A DNA stretch of 64,000 nucleotides from Agathobacter rectalis ATCC 33656 (GCF_000020605.1 NC_012781.1:3385686-3449685), one strand, 5' to 3'. Counted from the stretch's first letter, positions 43,874 through 53,086 are shown. Program-made: numbers and translations. The notes: generated by a model from the sequence alone, not told the origin.

Positions 43874-43950
43874 TTAATTACTTTGTATAATAGCGTTGGG
43901 GGCTTTTGCCCCCAACTTTTCTGTTTCTATATTCAATTACATCTTGATGA

Positions 43951-44268
43951 TTATTTCTCATCAATTCTCTTATACAGTGTAATGAATTCATCTGCAAGAA
44001 TGCGGAATGCTTCTGCACTCATAAGCTGATCTTCTGCATGCATCAGAAGCATGTATCCATTGGAAATTTCACCATTTGCATCCATTGCCAAAAGATCTGC
44101 ATGAACGTTGTGTCCAAGTGAAAAGGCTTCATCTCCTTGTTTAATCAGCTCTGCTGCCTCATCATATTTTCCTTCTTTCGCACAATGGATCGCATTGATA
44201 AAATGTGTTCTTGCTGTACCTACATATGTGATGATCTGAAAACATGACAATTCAAATTTTTCGTTCAT
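43951..44268 (-). CDS. PTS lactose/cellobiose-type enzyme IIA
   Basis: A 105-aa helical protein of the Lac/Chb IIA family, usually trimeric. The phosphorylated histidine is His77 in LLMHAEDQLMSAEAF, and the region GHNVHADLL (about 52-60) holds further conserved histidines. It passes phosphate from HPr to IIB. TAGGAG precedes the start. Placed between the IIC and GH1 genes. Confidence 0.93.
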   Translation of the reverse strand: MNEKFELSCFQIITYVGTARTHFINAIHCAKEGKYDEAAELIKQGDEAFSLGHNVHADLLAMDANGEISNGYMLLMHAEDQLMSAEAFRILADEFITLYKRIDEK

Positions 44269-44305
44269 TTTTTTCTCCTATCCTGCTATTATTTTTATTC
44301 TGATT

Positions 44306-45619
44306 TTACCAGTCTTCATCCTCATCTTCTACCGGCTGATTCTTCTCCTGAACCAGATTCATCTTGTCAACCTTCTTAATGAATGGCAGATAAACGAAGA
44401 ATGAAACACAAAGGATCACTAACTGAAGTAAAGCACTTTTCCATCCTGCTAAAAGGAATCCTGAGATAATCGGTGGACAAGTCCATGGGATCTGTGTTGC
44501 TCCATATAATGGGCAGATTCCTGTATACAGTGCAAAATACTGGATTAAACATGCGATCACAGGCATTCCAATAAACGGAATTGCAAGCATTGGATTCATA
44601 ACGACTGGAGCACCAAACAGAATTGGCTCATTGATTCCAAATAATGCCGGAATAATTCCCAATTTACCAAGTGCTTTCAACTGTTTTGATTTTGCAAAGA
44701 AGAACATATACATTACAAGTCCGATTGTGATACCTGCACCTGTTATATTGATAAACTGATCATAAAACTGCTGTGTTACAATATGGCCTCCGTTTGCTAT
44801 TGTAAGTTCTACACCACTGTCAATAATAGCCTGATTTGCAAGGCTGTTTGCCTGTAATAGTCCTGTCATGATTCCACCAACTACTGTTGAACCATGAACT
44901 CCGAAGAACCACAGGAATGGTCCTGTAAAGCACATCAGAACTGCTCCACCAAGGGAGTCTGTCATTTTCTGAAGTGGTGTCTGAACAACTTTGTAAATAA
45001 TTTCAATACCTGTTGTGTCGAATCCAATAGAACAGATACCGTGAATTACTGCAGCCCCTGTCAGGATTACGAATGCCGGGATTAATGCTGAGAATGCATT
45101 TGTTACACCTTCCGGAACTCCGGCCGGCATTTTAATACGTATATTTTTCTTCAAGAACCAACAGTAAATAGGCGGTACAATCAATCCGACAATGATTGCT
45201 CCAATCATTCCCTGTCCTGCTGTCCATGTCTTATTAATAATTCCACTAACAACTTCTCCACCTTCTGTTGTTATGGACGAAGGCATCAGAATCAAGAATG
45301 TTGCCAGTGAAATAATTCCACAGTTGAGTGGTTCCTGATTTTCCAGTTTCGCATAGCTATAGCTGATACCGATAACTGCAATCAACGCACTGATGGAGAA
45401 TGTTGCGCCACATACCTGATCTAATACTGGTTTGATTCCTGTAGACTCTAATACATCGACAACTGCCTTTACCGGAAAGTTTGACAGGATCAGGAAGATT
45501 GATCCGATGATCAGAGGAGACATGGAAGTCACCATACCATTTTTTATTGACTGTATTGCCTTTGTATTAATAAACTTAAGGATTACAGGGATTACTTTTT
45601 CGTTAAATTTCTCTTTCAT
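44306..45619 (-). CDS. PTS cellobiose-type enzyme IIC
   Basis: A 437-aa membrane permease of the Lac/Cel family with about ten hydrophobic segments. Start MKEKFNEKVIPVILKFINTK is typical of CelB, and GIIPALFGINEPILFGAPVV (about 327-346) is the conserved sugar-binding N-E-P motif. Ends in an acidic tail (VEDEDEDW). Brings in and helps phosphorylate cellobiose or a related beta-glucoside together with the IIB and IIA proteins of the operon. Confidence 0.95.
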   Translation of the reverse strand: MKEKFNEKVIPVILKFINTKAIQSIKNGMVTSMSPLIIGSIFLILSNFPVKAVVDVLESTGIKPVLDQVCGATFSISALIAVIGISYSYAKLENQEPLNCGIISLATFLILMPSSITTEGGEVVSGIINKTWTAGQGMIGAIIVGLIVPPIYCWFLKKNIRIKMPAGVPEGVTNAFSALIPAFVILTGAAVIHGICSIGFDTTGIEIIYKVVQTPLQKMTDSLGGAVLMCFTGPFLWFFGVHGSTVVGGIMTGLLQANSLANQAIIDSGVELTIANGGHIVTQQFYDQFINITGAGITIGLVMYMFFFAKSKQLKALGKLGIIPALFGINEPILFGAPVVMNPMLAIPFIGMPVIACLIQYFALYTGICPLYGATQIPWTCPPIISGFLLAGWKSALLQLVILCVSFFVYLPFIKKVDKMNLVQEKNQPVEDEDEDW

Positions 45620-45674
45620 TTGCTACTACCCTTTGCTCTGTTTTTTGCTTTAAATTGTGTATCTTTGTTTTCTC

Positions 45675-45983
45675 TTATTTATTTTTCGCAAGCTTATATG
45701 CAAATTTCAAAACATTCATTCCATTGCACATTCCATAATCCTGCATTGGGATCACATCTACCGGAACCCCTTTTGGATCACAGATCTCTTTTGCTCTGGC
45801 AAGCTGATATCCTACCTGTGGTCCGAGCAGTGCTACATCCACGCCTTCAATCACGCGTTCCATCTCTGTAAATGGATATGCTACGATATCAACATCTTTT
45901 CCTTTTTCCTTTGCTGCCTCTTCCATCTTCTTTACGAGAAGACTGGTTGACATTCCTGCTGCACAAAATAATCGAATTACCAT
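45675..45983 (-). CDS. PTS cellobiose-type enzyme IIB
   Basis: A 102-aa cytosolic protein. Start MVIRLFCAAGMSTSLLVKKM; Cys7 is the phosphocysteine in the P-loop C-A-A-G-M-S-T-S. VALLGPQVGYQLARAKEI is typical of the family. The ATG at 45983 is set by GGGAGG; the longer frame to 46124 runs through the promoter. First gene of the operon (IIB-IIC-IIA-GH1). Confidence 0.94.
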   Translation of the reverse strand: MVIRLFCAAGMSTSLLVKKMEEAAKEKGKDVDIVAYPFTEMERVIEGVDVALLGPQVGYQLARAKEICDPKGVPVDVIPMQDYGMCNGMNVLKFAYKLAKNK

Positions 45984-46028
45984 GATTGTTTCCTCCCTTA
46001 TTTTTTTCTCATTTGCTTTGATGGTGCT

Positions 46029-46057
46029 AGTATAACAAGTATTTTTCGTTTTGTCAG
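46029..46057 (-). promoter_or_regulatory. Promoter of the PTS operon
   Basis: Minus strand -35 CTGACA (46052-46057), 17-bp spacer, -10 TATACT (46029-46034), about 45 nt before the IIB start. Confidence 0.7.
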
Positions 46058-46112
46058 TACTTTTTCCTGTTTCTGGTTTCTGTTCCATATAGACGGAATT
46101 TGTTACATAAAA

Positions 46113-46154
46113 AAAACAGGGCATTCTACTTTATTGTGTAAAATGCACTGTTTT
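46113..46154 (-). terminator. Terminator of the RpiR regulator gene
   Basis: Minus strand stem AAAACAGTGCATTTTAC / GTAGAATGCCCTGTTTT (few mismatches) followed by a run of T. Confidence 0.8.
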
Positions 46155-46276
46155 CCTTTTCCTTTTTTGTATATTATGATACTTTTTAGTATATTCTGTT
46201 TTTTTTGTTACTTGTCTGGTTACTATTCGTACCATTACATTCTACAACCTTAATGAAATAAGTCTTCCATATCATT

Positions 46277-47029
46277 TTAAAACAGATCATCTGTATCGTT
46301 ATGGACGCCCTTCAATTCTCTTCCGATTAATTCCAAAATAAAAACGACTGCCATCTGGGATGTCAGATCATAATCTTCGTCTTGTTTATATTTATACTCT
46401 GAAACATAATAATTTATATTGCAGTCACTCATCTTCGCCAAAGAACAGTTTGCCTTATTTGTAATAGATATCAGGCTGCTCCCTCTTCTTTTCAACTTTT
46501 CTGCCAACATCAGTGTCTGTTCCGTCTCTCCTGATACAGACAATGCGATTGTAGCTATTCTCTCACCTTTTCCACGAAATACTGGCGTGAACGGATCATC
46601 AATAGCAAATGAAAACCAGCCTACATTATTAAAATATCTTGCCCCATACTTTCCTATAAAAGAAGAATTCCCCACACCTACAAATATAATTGACGATGCC
46701 TTTGTAAGTAACTTCACAGCTTCCTGGATATTCTCAGCAAATGCCTGTGTCTGCACCCGTTCAAAGAAATCTTTAACCGCAGTAAGATCCAAATTGATTT
46801 TCTTCTGTTCCTTGCTGCTGACCTCCTGTTTTAATTTCAAACGGAATTCAGAATATCCCTCGCATCCTACCTTTTTACAAAAGCGAAGGATTGTCGTTGT
46901 TGAAACATGAACCTCCTCTGCCAGCTCGCGTACTTTCATATATACTACTTTCTCTTCATTGCTGATGATGTAATTATACACATCCATCTCCAACTGATTA
47001 AAAGATTTTATCATCTCATGCGTAAACAT
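46277..47029 (-). CDS. RpiR-family transcriptional regulator
   Basis: A 250-aa regulator with an N-terminal HTH_6 (about 1-75; ELAEEVHVSTTTILRFCKKV is the HTH) and a C-terminal SIS sugar-phosphate-binding domain (about 105-230; IIFVGVGNSSFIGKYGARYF and IALSVSGETEQTL). It lies upstream of the PTS operon in the same direction and probably controls it in response to a sugar phosphate. Confidence 0.92.
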   Translation of the reverse strand: MFTHEMIKSFNQLEMDVYNYIISNEEKVVYMKVRELAEEVHVSTTTILRFCKKVGCEGYSEFRLKLKQEVSSKEQKKINLDLTAVKDFFERVQTQAFAENIQEAVKLLTKASSIIFVGVGNSSFIGKYGARYFNNVGWFSFAIDDPFTPVFRGKGERIATIALSVSGETEQTLMLAEKLKRRGSSLISITNKANCSLAKMSDCNINYYVSEYKYKQDEDYDLTSQMAVVFILELIGRELKGVHNDTDDLF

Positions 47030-47124
47030 ATGAATTCAGTTCCCTTCTGTTTTTCTCTCTATTCCATAATCATATTATGTTCTTTAGAAGCAGTGTTTAT
47101 CCCGCATTTTAATCGTGTTTTTCA

Positions 47125-47296
47125 TTACTTCATCGTCTTCGCCAGTGAATTGAGAAATGCCCACATCTCTGGATTAGCCAATACTTTTGCCAGAAGTTCC
47201 GAATCGACTTCATCAGCAACGATTATAAATAGTAGACCTGCTGACTCCTAAGATTTCCTGTAACTCTTGAACTGTATAACATCTTTTTTCTGACAT
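47125..47296 (-). pseudogene. Excisionase-like helix-turn-helix gene, truncated
   Basis: From ATG 47296 it encodes MSEKRCYTVQELQEILGVSR then STIYNRC and a stop at 47213. This is the HTH_17 start of small excisionase/DNA-binding proteins from integrative elements, which usually continue with K-x-x-x-F-x-W-x-x-x-G-G-K-Y-R-I. In another frame the sequence continues ADEVDSELLAKVLANPEMWA to 47125. It is about 400 bp inside the right 107-bp repeat, where an excisionase would be expected. Confidence 0.5.
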
Positions 47297-47318
47297 TTCT
47301 TTATTCTCTTTTTGAAAT

Positions 47319-47588
47319 ATGAAAAAACAATATTATATCTCATTTCCGATGGTATTGCTGTACATTGCCTGTGCATTAACAATTTCTGATTTTGAAATTG
47401 TGTCTGTTGTAACAATGCTTATCTGGATCAGTATTCCAGCTCTTGCTATATATATACGACATGATTTCGGGCATGTCAAGAGCAGACGTCAAAAACGTCC
47501 TTCATTTCTATCTCCACAACTTTTTCATCATGGTCTCTCTGTTTCTCACTACCTATATTCATGTTTGACCTCCTTTTCCCTGGACTAA
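47319..47588 (+). CDS. Doubtful small membrane-protein frame
   Basis: An 89-aa frame with a hydrophobic N-terminal half (MKKQYYISFPMVLLYIACAL; VVTMLIWISIPALAIYI) and a basic second half. It has no ribosome-binding site and overlaps a ParB-like relic on the other strand. It may be the remains of a membrane gene cut by rearrangement. Confidence 0.25.
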   Translation: MKKQYYISFPMVLLYIACALTISDFEIVSVVTMLIWISIPALAIYIRHDFGHVKSRRQKRPSFLSPQLFHHGLSVSHYLYSCLTSFSLD

Positions 47589-47679
47589 AAAAAAGCCCAG
47601 ACTAGATTTTTTGTAAATCTAATCTGAGCGTTTTATATCTCTCATGTCTGATTTCTCAGACAAGAAAACCCGTTTTACA

Positions 47680-47786
47680 GATTTTTCCACCCCAAAATGA
47701 AAAAAGCAGTAATGAATTTTCTTAATCATTACTGCTTCAAACAACTGTTCTCAGGGGGAATCGAACCCCCAACTAGCGCTTAGGAG
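47680..47786. repeat. Right 107-bp direct repeat (candidate attachment site)
   Basis: Matches 7130-7236 except at 47693. Here the repeat merges with the complete tRNA-Arg: it ends exactly at the start of the anticodon loop (minus strand CTCCTAA), where the 5' half of the tRNA continues. Confidence 0.75.
47704..47737 (-). terminator. Terminator of the tRNA-Arg gene
   Basis: Minus strand stem AAGCAGTAATGA / TCATTACTGCTT followed by TTTTTTCATTTT. An identical hairpin is in the left repeat. Confidence 0.8.
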
Positions 47787-47817
47787 GCGCTTGTTATATC
47801 CATTTAACTATGAAAAC
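47746..47817 (-). tRNA. tRNA-Arg (anticodon CCT)
   Basis: 72-nt cloverleaf on the minus strand: acceptor GTTTTCA pairs with TGAGAAC (one G-T), D-arm GTTA/TAAC, anticodon arm AGCGC-CTCCTAA-GCGCT, T-arm GGGGG-TTCGATT-CCCCC, discriminator A. CCA is not encoded. It reads AGG codons. It is the right boundary of the island and the likely integration target. Confidence 0.93.
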
Positions 47818-47826
47818 AAATGTATA

Positions 47827-48702
47827 TTACAAACAAATACTACCCTGCATCCAGATGTTTCCTTTGAAACGTCTGCCAACCATCGGCTCACCGATGAGGT
47901 CATTTTTGTTTATACACACGCTAAATATTATATCATTACATGATACTTTTATGCAATATATTTTTTCATTTGTAATGATATTTTTTTCTTCTGTTAACTC
48001 AATAATATCTCCCAGCACGCTGTACTGGTCACTTTCGATGCCATATGGCATGAAATATGTTGTTACGATTGAAAGAATATCCTCGTTTTGGATTCTTCTC
48101 GTAATGGATGAGTATAAATCTATATCTTCCATTGTGAGGCTTTCCATAGCGCTCTCATCGCCATCCCTGGCCTCTGCAATCAGCTGCTTTCTATCTTTTT
48201 TGTCTGAATCAACTGTATTTAATGTTTTAGCCTTTTTTTGTTTCATTGGTAGCAAAATACAGCCATCAACTGATAGTCCTGAGAGCACTGCTCCCTTTGC
48301 CCTTACCTCTCTGTTTATGTATGCCTTCTCTGACAGATAATCACACACATTCTGCAGATAAAATATAAGTGTTACGCCGAGATTAGGGTCATCACATACG
48401 CCTGCATATGATTCCTTCTCTGAGTGCTTTTCGATATCTATTATCTCATTTGTAGTCTTTTCGCTTCCCGTGAAATACGGATAGTAATAATCTATGTCAA
48501 AGCTATCATCGTCATTGTATATTCCTCTGACTGTAATTCCCATATTGGGTGCCACATCACATGACAGCTCGGCAAATTCATTGCCCTCGAAATCCTTTGT
48601 TACCTTTAGTTTTTCCGGCTTATCAATTATATTGTTAATTACCTCGTTTAACTGTTTCTTTGTTATATCTGAAAATCCTATTGCTCTGAGGAATTGGTGC
48701 AT
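47827..48702 (-). CDS. DUF3881-like protein
   Basis: A 291-aa protein starting MHQFLRAIGFSDITKKQLNE. It has VCDDPNLGVTLIFYLQNVCD and AKGAVLSGLSVDGCILLPMK in the middle and ends NDLIGEPMVGRRFKGNIWMQ. I associate this pattern with DUF3881, a family defined from E. rectale, with moderate certainty. No signal peptide or membrane helix. It ends 9 nt from the tRNA 5' end and follows the HD-GYP gene closely, so it is probably in the same transcript. Confidence 0.8.
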   Translation of the reverse strand: MHQFLRAIGFSDITKKQLNEVINNIIDKPEKLKVTKDFEGNEFAELSCDVAPNMGITVRGIYNDDDSFDIDYYYPYFTGSEKTTNEIIDIEKHSEKESYAGVCDDPNLGVTLIFYLQNVCDYLSEKAYINREVRAKGAVLSGLSVDGCILLPMKQKKAKTLNTVDSDKKDRKQLIAEARDGDESAMESLTMEDIDLYSSITRRIQNEDILSIVTTYFMPYGIESDQYSVLGDIIELTEEKNIITNEKIYCIKVSCNDIIFSVCINKNDLIGEPMVGRRFKGNIWMQGSICL

Positions 48703-48720
48703 TACTTATTTCTCTTTTCT

Positions 48721-49764
48721 TTAAATTACCTGAAGAATTGAAATGTTTTTATCAAGCATGAGATTCAATCTGTTGTGAAGCATCAATTTGCCATTATTTT
48801 CATTTCCAAAAATCATGATAATAGGATTCTCCGGATCTACTGTCTGGGAAACTACTACTCCCTCTTCTTCAGCATTGGTCTTTACTGTTGTACCGACAGG
48901 ATATCTGGCTATTGATGATAGCAGGCACTTAATAATTTTGTTATCAAATCTGCCGCCATCATTTTCCTTTATCTGATTTATGGCTTCCTGCACACAAATG
49001 CGCTTACACTCCATACCGCTTATCAGCGAATCAAACGCATCACATGCCTGAATTATTCTACATTCCAGTTCTTTATTCTTTTGCTTCATAGGAAAACCTG
49101 TGCCTGCCATATTTTCATGATGTGATAAAACCATCTTCATTGATATTGGCGCTATCCAGTTTTCCTCATCCAATGCCGAATATCCTAAAATGGTATGCTT
49201 TTTATATTCAAAAAGCTCCGCAGGATTTGCATTGGAAAAATCCCTGTTTTTATATCGTGTGACAATAAAACGCAGCCCGATGTCATGTAATAAACATCCC
49301 ACCGCTATGTTATACTTTCGCTTTTCGTCAAGCTTTAGCTTTCTTGCAACAAGTACTGATAAAAGTGTCACCATGACTGTGTGCTCATATAAGTCCGAAT
49401 TACGCTCTTTTATATCAACAATCACGTCATATGGCATATCATTTATATCATGGACAATATCATTTGCGATTATTTCAAATTCCTTTAAGGATTTGCCATC
49501 ATGATATATATGGCTTTCCATCAGTCTACGCACTTTTTTCACGTATTTGTCGAAAATAGCCGGGTCTACTATAGAATTCGGACTTTCGTAATTCTCATAC
49601 GGATCCTCTACCATCACTGATTCTATTCCAAGTGACTCTATAAGTGGCACATAATCAGGCTTAATCCTTGTGCCATTTGGTATTAAAATATCATTTTTTT
49701 CTGTTAGTATTGGTTCCGCAAGTACTTCACCGCCAACTAAGCTGCTGACTGCTTTTATCCTCAT
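48721..49764 (-). CDS. HD-GYP domain protein (cyclic-di-nucleotide phosphodiesterase type)
   Basis: A 347-aa protein with an N-terminal region of about 110 residues and an HD-GYP domain. Metal site HD (His160-Asp161) in CLLHDIGLRF and second motif SHHENMAGTGFP (about 214-225), where the typical H-H-E-x-x-D-G-x-G-Y-P has A-G-T-G-F-P. HD-GYP enzymes hydrolyse cyclic-di-GMP; the changed G-Y-P may lower or change activity. Located in the row DUF4446 - HD-GYP - DUF3881 downstream of parA-parB. Confidence 0.9.
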   Translation of the reverse strand: MRIKAVSSLVGGEVLAEPILTEKNDILIPNGTRIKPDYVPLIESLGIESVMVEDPYENYESPNSIVDPAIFDKYVKKVRRLMESHIYHDGKSLKEFEIIANDIVHDINDMPYDVIVDIKERNSDLYEHTVMVTLLSVLVARKLKLDEKRKYNIAVGCLLHDIGLRFIVTRYKNRDFSNANPAELFEYKKHTILGYSALDEENWIAPISMKMVLSHHENMAGTGFPMKQKNKELECRIIQACDAFDSLISGMECKRICVQEAINQIKENDGGRFDNKIIKCLLSSIARYPVGTTVKTNAEEEGVVVSQTVDPENPIIMIFGNENNGKLMLHNRLNLMLDKNISILQVI

Positions 49765-49783
49765 AAACTAAAACACCCCATTG

Positions 49784-50293
49784 TTATTTTTCTGCAGGCA
49801 TATTTGCCTCCTTGGCCATATTCAACGCTTCCTGCTCTTCATCTGCTAAAACAATAATGGAATTTCCGCCAACAATCTCCTTGATGTATGTATAGCAACC
49901 CTCACGACTGTGAACGGCATTGAGTACAAAGCCATCATCCTTTCCATTTAACATGGCAAGTGAAAAGCTTAGCTTTCCGCCCATCTCATTGAATGCATCA
50001 TACTTCACAAGTCCTACCTTCTGGTATGAACACTTCATGTTAGCAAATAATTCTTCTATATTCTTTTTGATTGATGAGTTTGCTGCAACAAGTTCATCTA
50101 CCTCGTCAAGTCTCTTGATAATTGTGTCCTCCAATGACTTTGCAGTTTTTCCACTCATAAACACTTTGTATCTTTTTTTGAGCTTACCGATCTGCACCAT
50201 ATTTGTGATTATGAGGATGAGCAGAATAATTACCACTCCCGCCAATCCTAATATAATGTAGTCGGAATCGAATCCTAAATATTCAGAAATCAT
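49784..50293 (-). CDS. DUF4446 family membrane protein
   Basis: A 169-aa protein with one N-terminal transmembrane segment (about 12-32) and a coiled linker, then the soluble DUF4446 domain (VGLVKYDAFNEMGGKLSFSL; SREGCYTYIKEI). In Clostridia this gene regularly follows parB, as here, so a link to chromosome segregation or the origin region is suspected. Start has TAGGAG upstream. Confidence 0.88.
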   Translation of the reverse strand: MISEYLGFDSDYIILGLAGVVIILLILIITNMVQIGKLKKRYKVFMSGKTAKSLEDTIIKRLDEVDELVAANSSIKKNIEELFANMKCSYQKVGLVKYDAFNEMGGKLSFSLAMLNGKDDGFVLNAVHSREGCYTYIKEIVGGNSIIVLADEEQEALNMAKEANMPAEK

Positions 50294-50420
50294 TTTTTAC
50301 TCCTATCTATATTGTCGTATATTTTGCATAAAATTTAAATAGTCTCTTTGTCTCATTTTCTGTATGATTTTATTATTTTTTTCATTAAATATACAAAATC
50401 TAAATACTATCTAATTATTT

Positions 50421-51311
50421 CTATTGATTTTGGACTGAATTGAGCATGTTTACTATTCTATCCAGTTCATCATGAGAATAATATTCTATTTCTATCTTTC
50501 CGGAATTTTCATTTTTCCTGTTGATTAGAACCTTTGTTCCCATATTCTTTTTAAGCTTTTCCTCAAGATCCTTGTAGATTGCTTCCATCTGAGGATTAAC
50601 TGTTTTTTCGGACTTTGTCTTTTTCTTGTTCTTCTGTAATGATTTAACAAGCTTCTCTGTATCCCTGACACTTAGCTTTTGATCGAAAATCTGTTGTGCT
50701 ACCACATACTGCTGATTCTGATCTTCTATACCAAGTAATGCTCTTGCATGGCCTGTAGTGAGCATTTCATCTATCACCATCTGCTGTACCTTTTCATTGA
50801 GCTTGAGTAAACGCATTGAATTGGTAACTGCTGTTCTGCTCTTTGATACTCTCTCTGCCACATCATCCTGCTTCAGTTTAAATTCTTCAAGCAGACGCTT
50901 GTATGCCAAAGCCTCCTCAATTGGATTCAAATCCTCTCTCTGAATATTTTCTATAAGGGAGATTTCCATAATCTGCTGATTTGTCAATTTTTTGATTATG
51001 ACAGGGACTTCCTTTAGACCTGCCAGCTTTGCTGCTCTCCATCTTCGCTCACCTGCGACGATTTCATAGTAATCATCCCTTTCCTGGCAAAGTAAAGGCT
51101 GTAAAATGCCAAACTGTTTTATCGATTCTGATAACTCTATAAGTGCATCCTCATCAAATTTCTTTCTAGGCTGTTCTCTATTAGGCTCTACTTTATTAAT
51201 ATCTATCATTACAGCATCCGCTGCATGATTGCTCTTTGGTTTTACCGGCTTTGATACCTTGTCTGTAATTAATGAATCAAGTCCCTTACCCAATCCTTTT
51301 TTTGCCGCCAT
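50421..51311 (-). CDS. parB: Chromosome-partitioning protein ParB (Spo0J)
   Basis: A 296-aa CTPase/DNA-binding protein. N-terminal ParA-contacting segment (KKGLGKGLDSLI), ParB/Srx domain (about 33-125; EPNREQPRKKFDEDALIELS, CTP-binding GERRWRAAKLAG), an HTH (about 130-190; DDVAERVSKSRTAVTNSMRL) and C-terminal dimer domain. It loads at the parS sites at 52.5-53.8 kb. Six bases after parA. Confidence 0.96.
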   Translation of the reverse strand: MAAKKGLGKGLDSLITDKVSKPVKPKSNHAADAVMIDINKVEPNREQPRKKFDEDALIELSESIKQFGILQPLLCQERDDYYEIVAGERRWRAAKLAGLKEVPVIIKKLTNQQIMEISLIENIQREDLNPIEEALAYKRLLEEFKLKQDDVAERVSKSRTAVTNSMRLLKLNEKVQQMVIDEMLTTGHARALLGIEDQNQQYVVAQQIFDQKLSVRDTEKLVKSLQKNKKKTKSEKTVNPQMEAIYKDLEEKLKKNMGTKVLINRKNENSGKIEIEYYSHDELDRIVNMLNSVQNQ

Positions 51312-51317
51312 ACTATC

Positions 51318-52085
51318 TTAAATATCCTTTCTTGCTATTATTTCCTTTGCCAGATTTCTGTAGCTTTCTGCTCCGGCCGATTTACTGTCATACATATTTA
51401 TCGGAATACCATATGATGGTGCCTCAGCTAATCTGATATTTCTTGGAATCATTGTATTGTAAATCTTTGTATCCAGATTTTCTTTTACTGTCTCTACAAC
51501 CTGATTTGACAGATTTGTCCTGACATCATACATGGTGAAAACAACTCCCTCAATCTGCAGCTCCGGATTAAGTCTCTCCTGCACCAGATTGATTGTATGA
51601 ATCAGCTGACTAAGTCCCTCCAAGGCATAATATTCACACTGAATAGGAACAAGAACTGTATCTGCAGTAGTCATTGCATTTACTGTCAGCATGTTGAGTG
51701 AAGGAGGACAATCTATAATAATAAAATCATAGTCCTCTTTTATGTAATCAACTGCACCCTTTAATATATATTCCTTATCATTTATGCCCAAAAGCTCAAT
51801 CTCTGCTCCGGCCAAATTTACATTTGATGGAATGACATATAAATTGTCCACCACCGTATTTTCAATACTCTCTGCAATTGAACACTCATCAAGCATGAGA
51901 TTGTATACCGTATTCTCCACTTCGTCCTTATTTACACCAAGGCCGCTTGTCATATTACCCTGCGGGTCTAAATCAATTGCCAGCACCTTTTTCTTTTTTT
52001 CAGCCAGACACGCTGCCAAATTGATAGAAGTAGTGGTCTTTCCAACCCCACCCTTTTGATTTGCAACTGCTATAATTCTTCCCAT
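51318..52085 (-). CDS. parA: Chromosome-partitioning ATPase ParA (Soj)
   Basis: A 255-aa deviant-Walker ATPase. NQKGGVGKTTTSINLAACLA (residues about 9-28) is the deviant Walker A; IDLDPQGNMTSGLG the A'; IIIDCPPSLN the Walker B. Works with ParB and parS in origin segregation and in control of DnaA. GAAAGGA precedes the ATG. The stretch 52086-53788 upstream holds no intact gene, only the relic 52321-52443, parS sites and repeats. Confidence 0.96.
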   Translation of the reverse strand: MGRIIAVANQKGGVGKTTTSINLAACLAEKKKKVLAIDLDPQGNMTSGLGVNKDEVENTVYNLMLDECSIAESIENTVVDNLYVIPSNVNLAGAEIELLGINDKEYILKGAVDYIKEDYDFIIIDCPPSLNMLTVNAMTTADTVLVPIQCEYYALEGLSQLIHTINLVQERLNPELQIEGVVFTMYDVRTNLSNQVVETVKENLDTKIYNTMIPRNIRLAEAPSYGIPINMYDSKSAGAESYRNLAKEIIARKDI

Positions 52086-52320
52086 TATAAATCCTTTCGC
52101 AATTAACTTAAAATTTCTGCCGAATCATCATATTTTTAAATTGTAAATTGAAATCTTACACACTCAAATTATTATATCACTCTTAACTGTATAATGCTAT
52201 AAAATTCCACTATGTATGCACATTATTTTTTTACATTCTCTGTTTTCTTGTGTCATACGCAAAATAATACTGCCATCTTCACTTTCATTTTTTCCGAAGC
52301 ATGAAATATACTATCTTCAA

Positions 52321-52443
52321 TTAAAAAAGTTCTGTCACAGTATTATTGTTTTCAATTGTGCCTTTGGCAAATACATCAGCCATTGTTGCAGTATTACCTT
52401 CTGCTCTTGGACTTCCTTTAATTATTAAAACTTTTTTATTCAT
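52321..52443 (-). pseudogene. N-terminal fragment of an NADPH-dependent FMN reductase-like gene
   Basis: From ATG 52443 (AAAGGTG upstream) the minus strand encodes MNKKVLIIKGSPRAEGNTAT and MADVFAKG, the FMN-binding loop of flavodoxin-like reductases, and stops after 40 residues. Everything after the first strand-loop-helix is missing. Confidence 0.55.
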
Positions 52444-52539
52444 ACAAATTATGTCACCTTTTATATCCTTTATTTAAATTTTTAATAGTCTAATTATTAA
52501 AACATTGCTTTCTCGTATTCACTCATTATATCATTTAAA

Positions 52540-52555
52540 TGTTTCACGTGAAACA
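52540..52555. promoter_or_regulatory. parS site 1
   Basis: Perfect 16-bp palindrome TGTTTCACGTGAAACA, the consensus bound by ParB/Spo0J. It precedes the first 240-bp repeat. Confidence 0.95.
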
Positions 52556-52750
52556 TTCCCATTTTATCATTTAATACTTATACTTATCAATTAATATTTT
52601 ATTTAATTCTATACAATCAAATTACATAATAATTGATTATACACCATCATATAATTTAAAACGTAAAATATTAACCTATATAATATAAATTCACACCTTA
52701 TTTATTTTTATAAGTACTATACTATATTACATTTAAGCACATCCACAACA

Positions 52751-52990
52751 TAAGGAATCCGGCATACATATACATTCCAAACGAGTCCACGCCGCAACTT
52801 AGAGTATGTTTGAAATCACTTCAACACATAGCAATGCTCGTACAAGGATGTACGAGCGAGTCCATACTGAGCCACGATGGCGAATATGAACTGTTGCGTA
52901 CTATTGTCTCAACCTATATGTGATTTCTTACATACTCTTGGTTGCGGAGTACAACGAGTGCGGAATGTATATGTATAACGGATTCCGTAC
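52751..52990. repeat. Large hairpin element R1
   Basis: First of three 240-bp copies. The outer arms (AGGAATCCGGCATACATATA... and ...TATATGTATAACGGATTCC) are inverted repeats, as are the next inner arms (GAGTATGTTTGAAATCAC / GTGATTTCTTACATACTC) and a central GCTCGTACA / TGTACGAGC. The whole unit can fold into one long hairpin. It holds no open frame. It is followed by parS site 2. Confidence 0.8.
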
Positions 52991-53028
52991 TACTGTCAAT
53001 AAACTATATTAAATAATCAATAAAGGAA

Positions 53029-53044
53029 TGTTTCACGTGAAACA
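53029..53044. promoter_or_regulatory. parS site 2
   Basis: TGTTTCACGTGAAACA, with AA/TT extending the palindrome; 39 bp after repeat R1. Confidence 0.95.
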
Positions 53045-53086
53045 TTTTGTATAATTCAATATATATGTATGGTAAATCCACAATTC

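Noticed and set aside
52216..52428. 70-codon plus frame upstream of the parS zone
   Set aside because: Low-complexity Phe/Ser/His-rich antisense of the flavodoxin-like relic; no ribosome-binding site.
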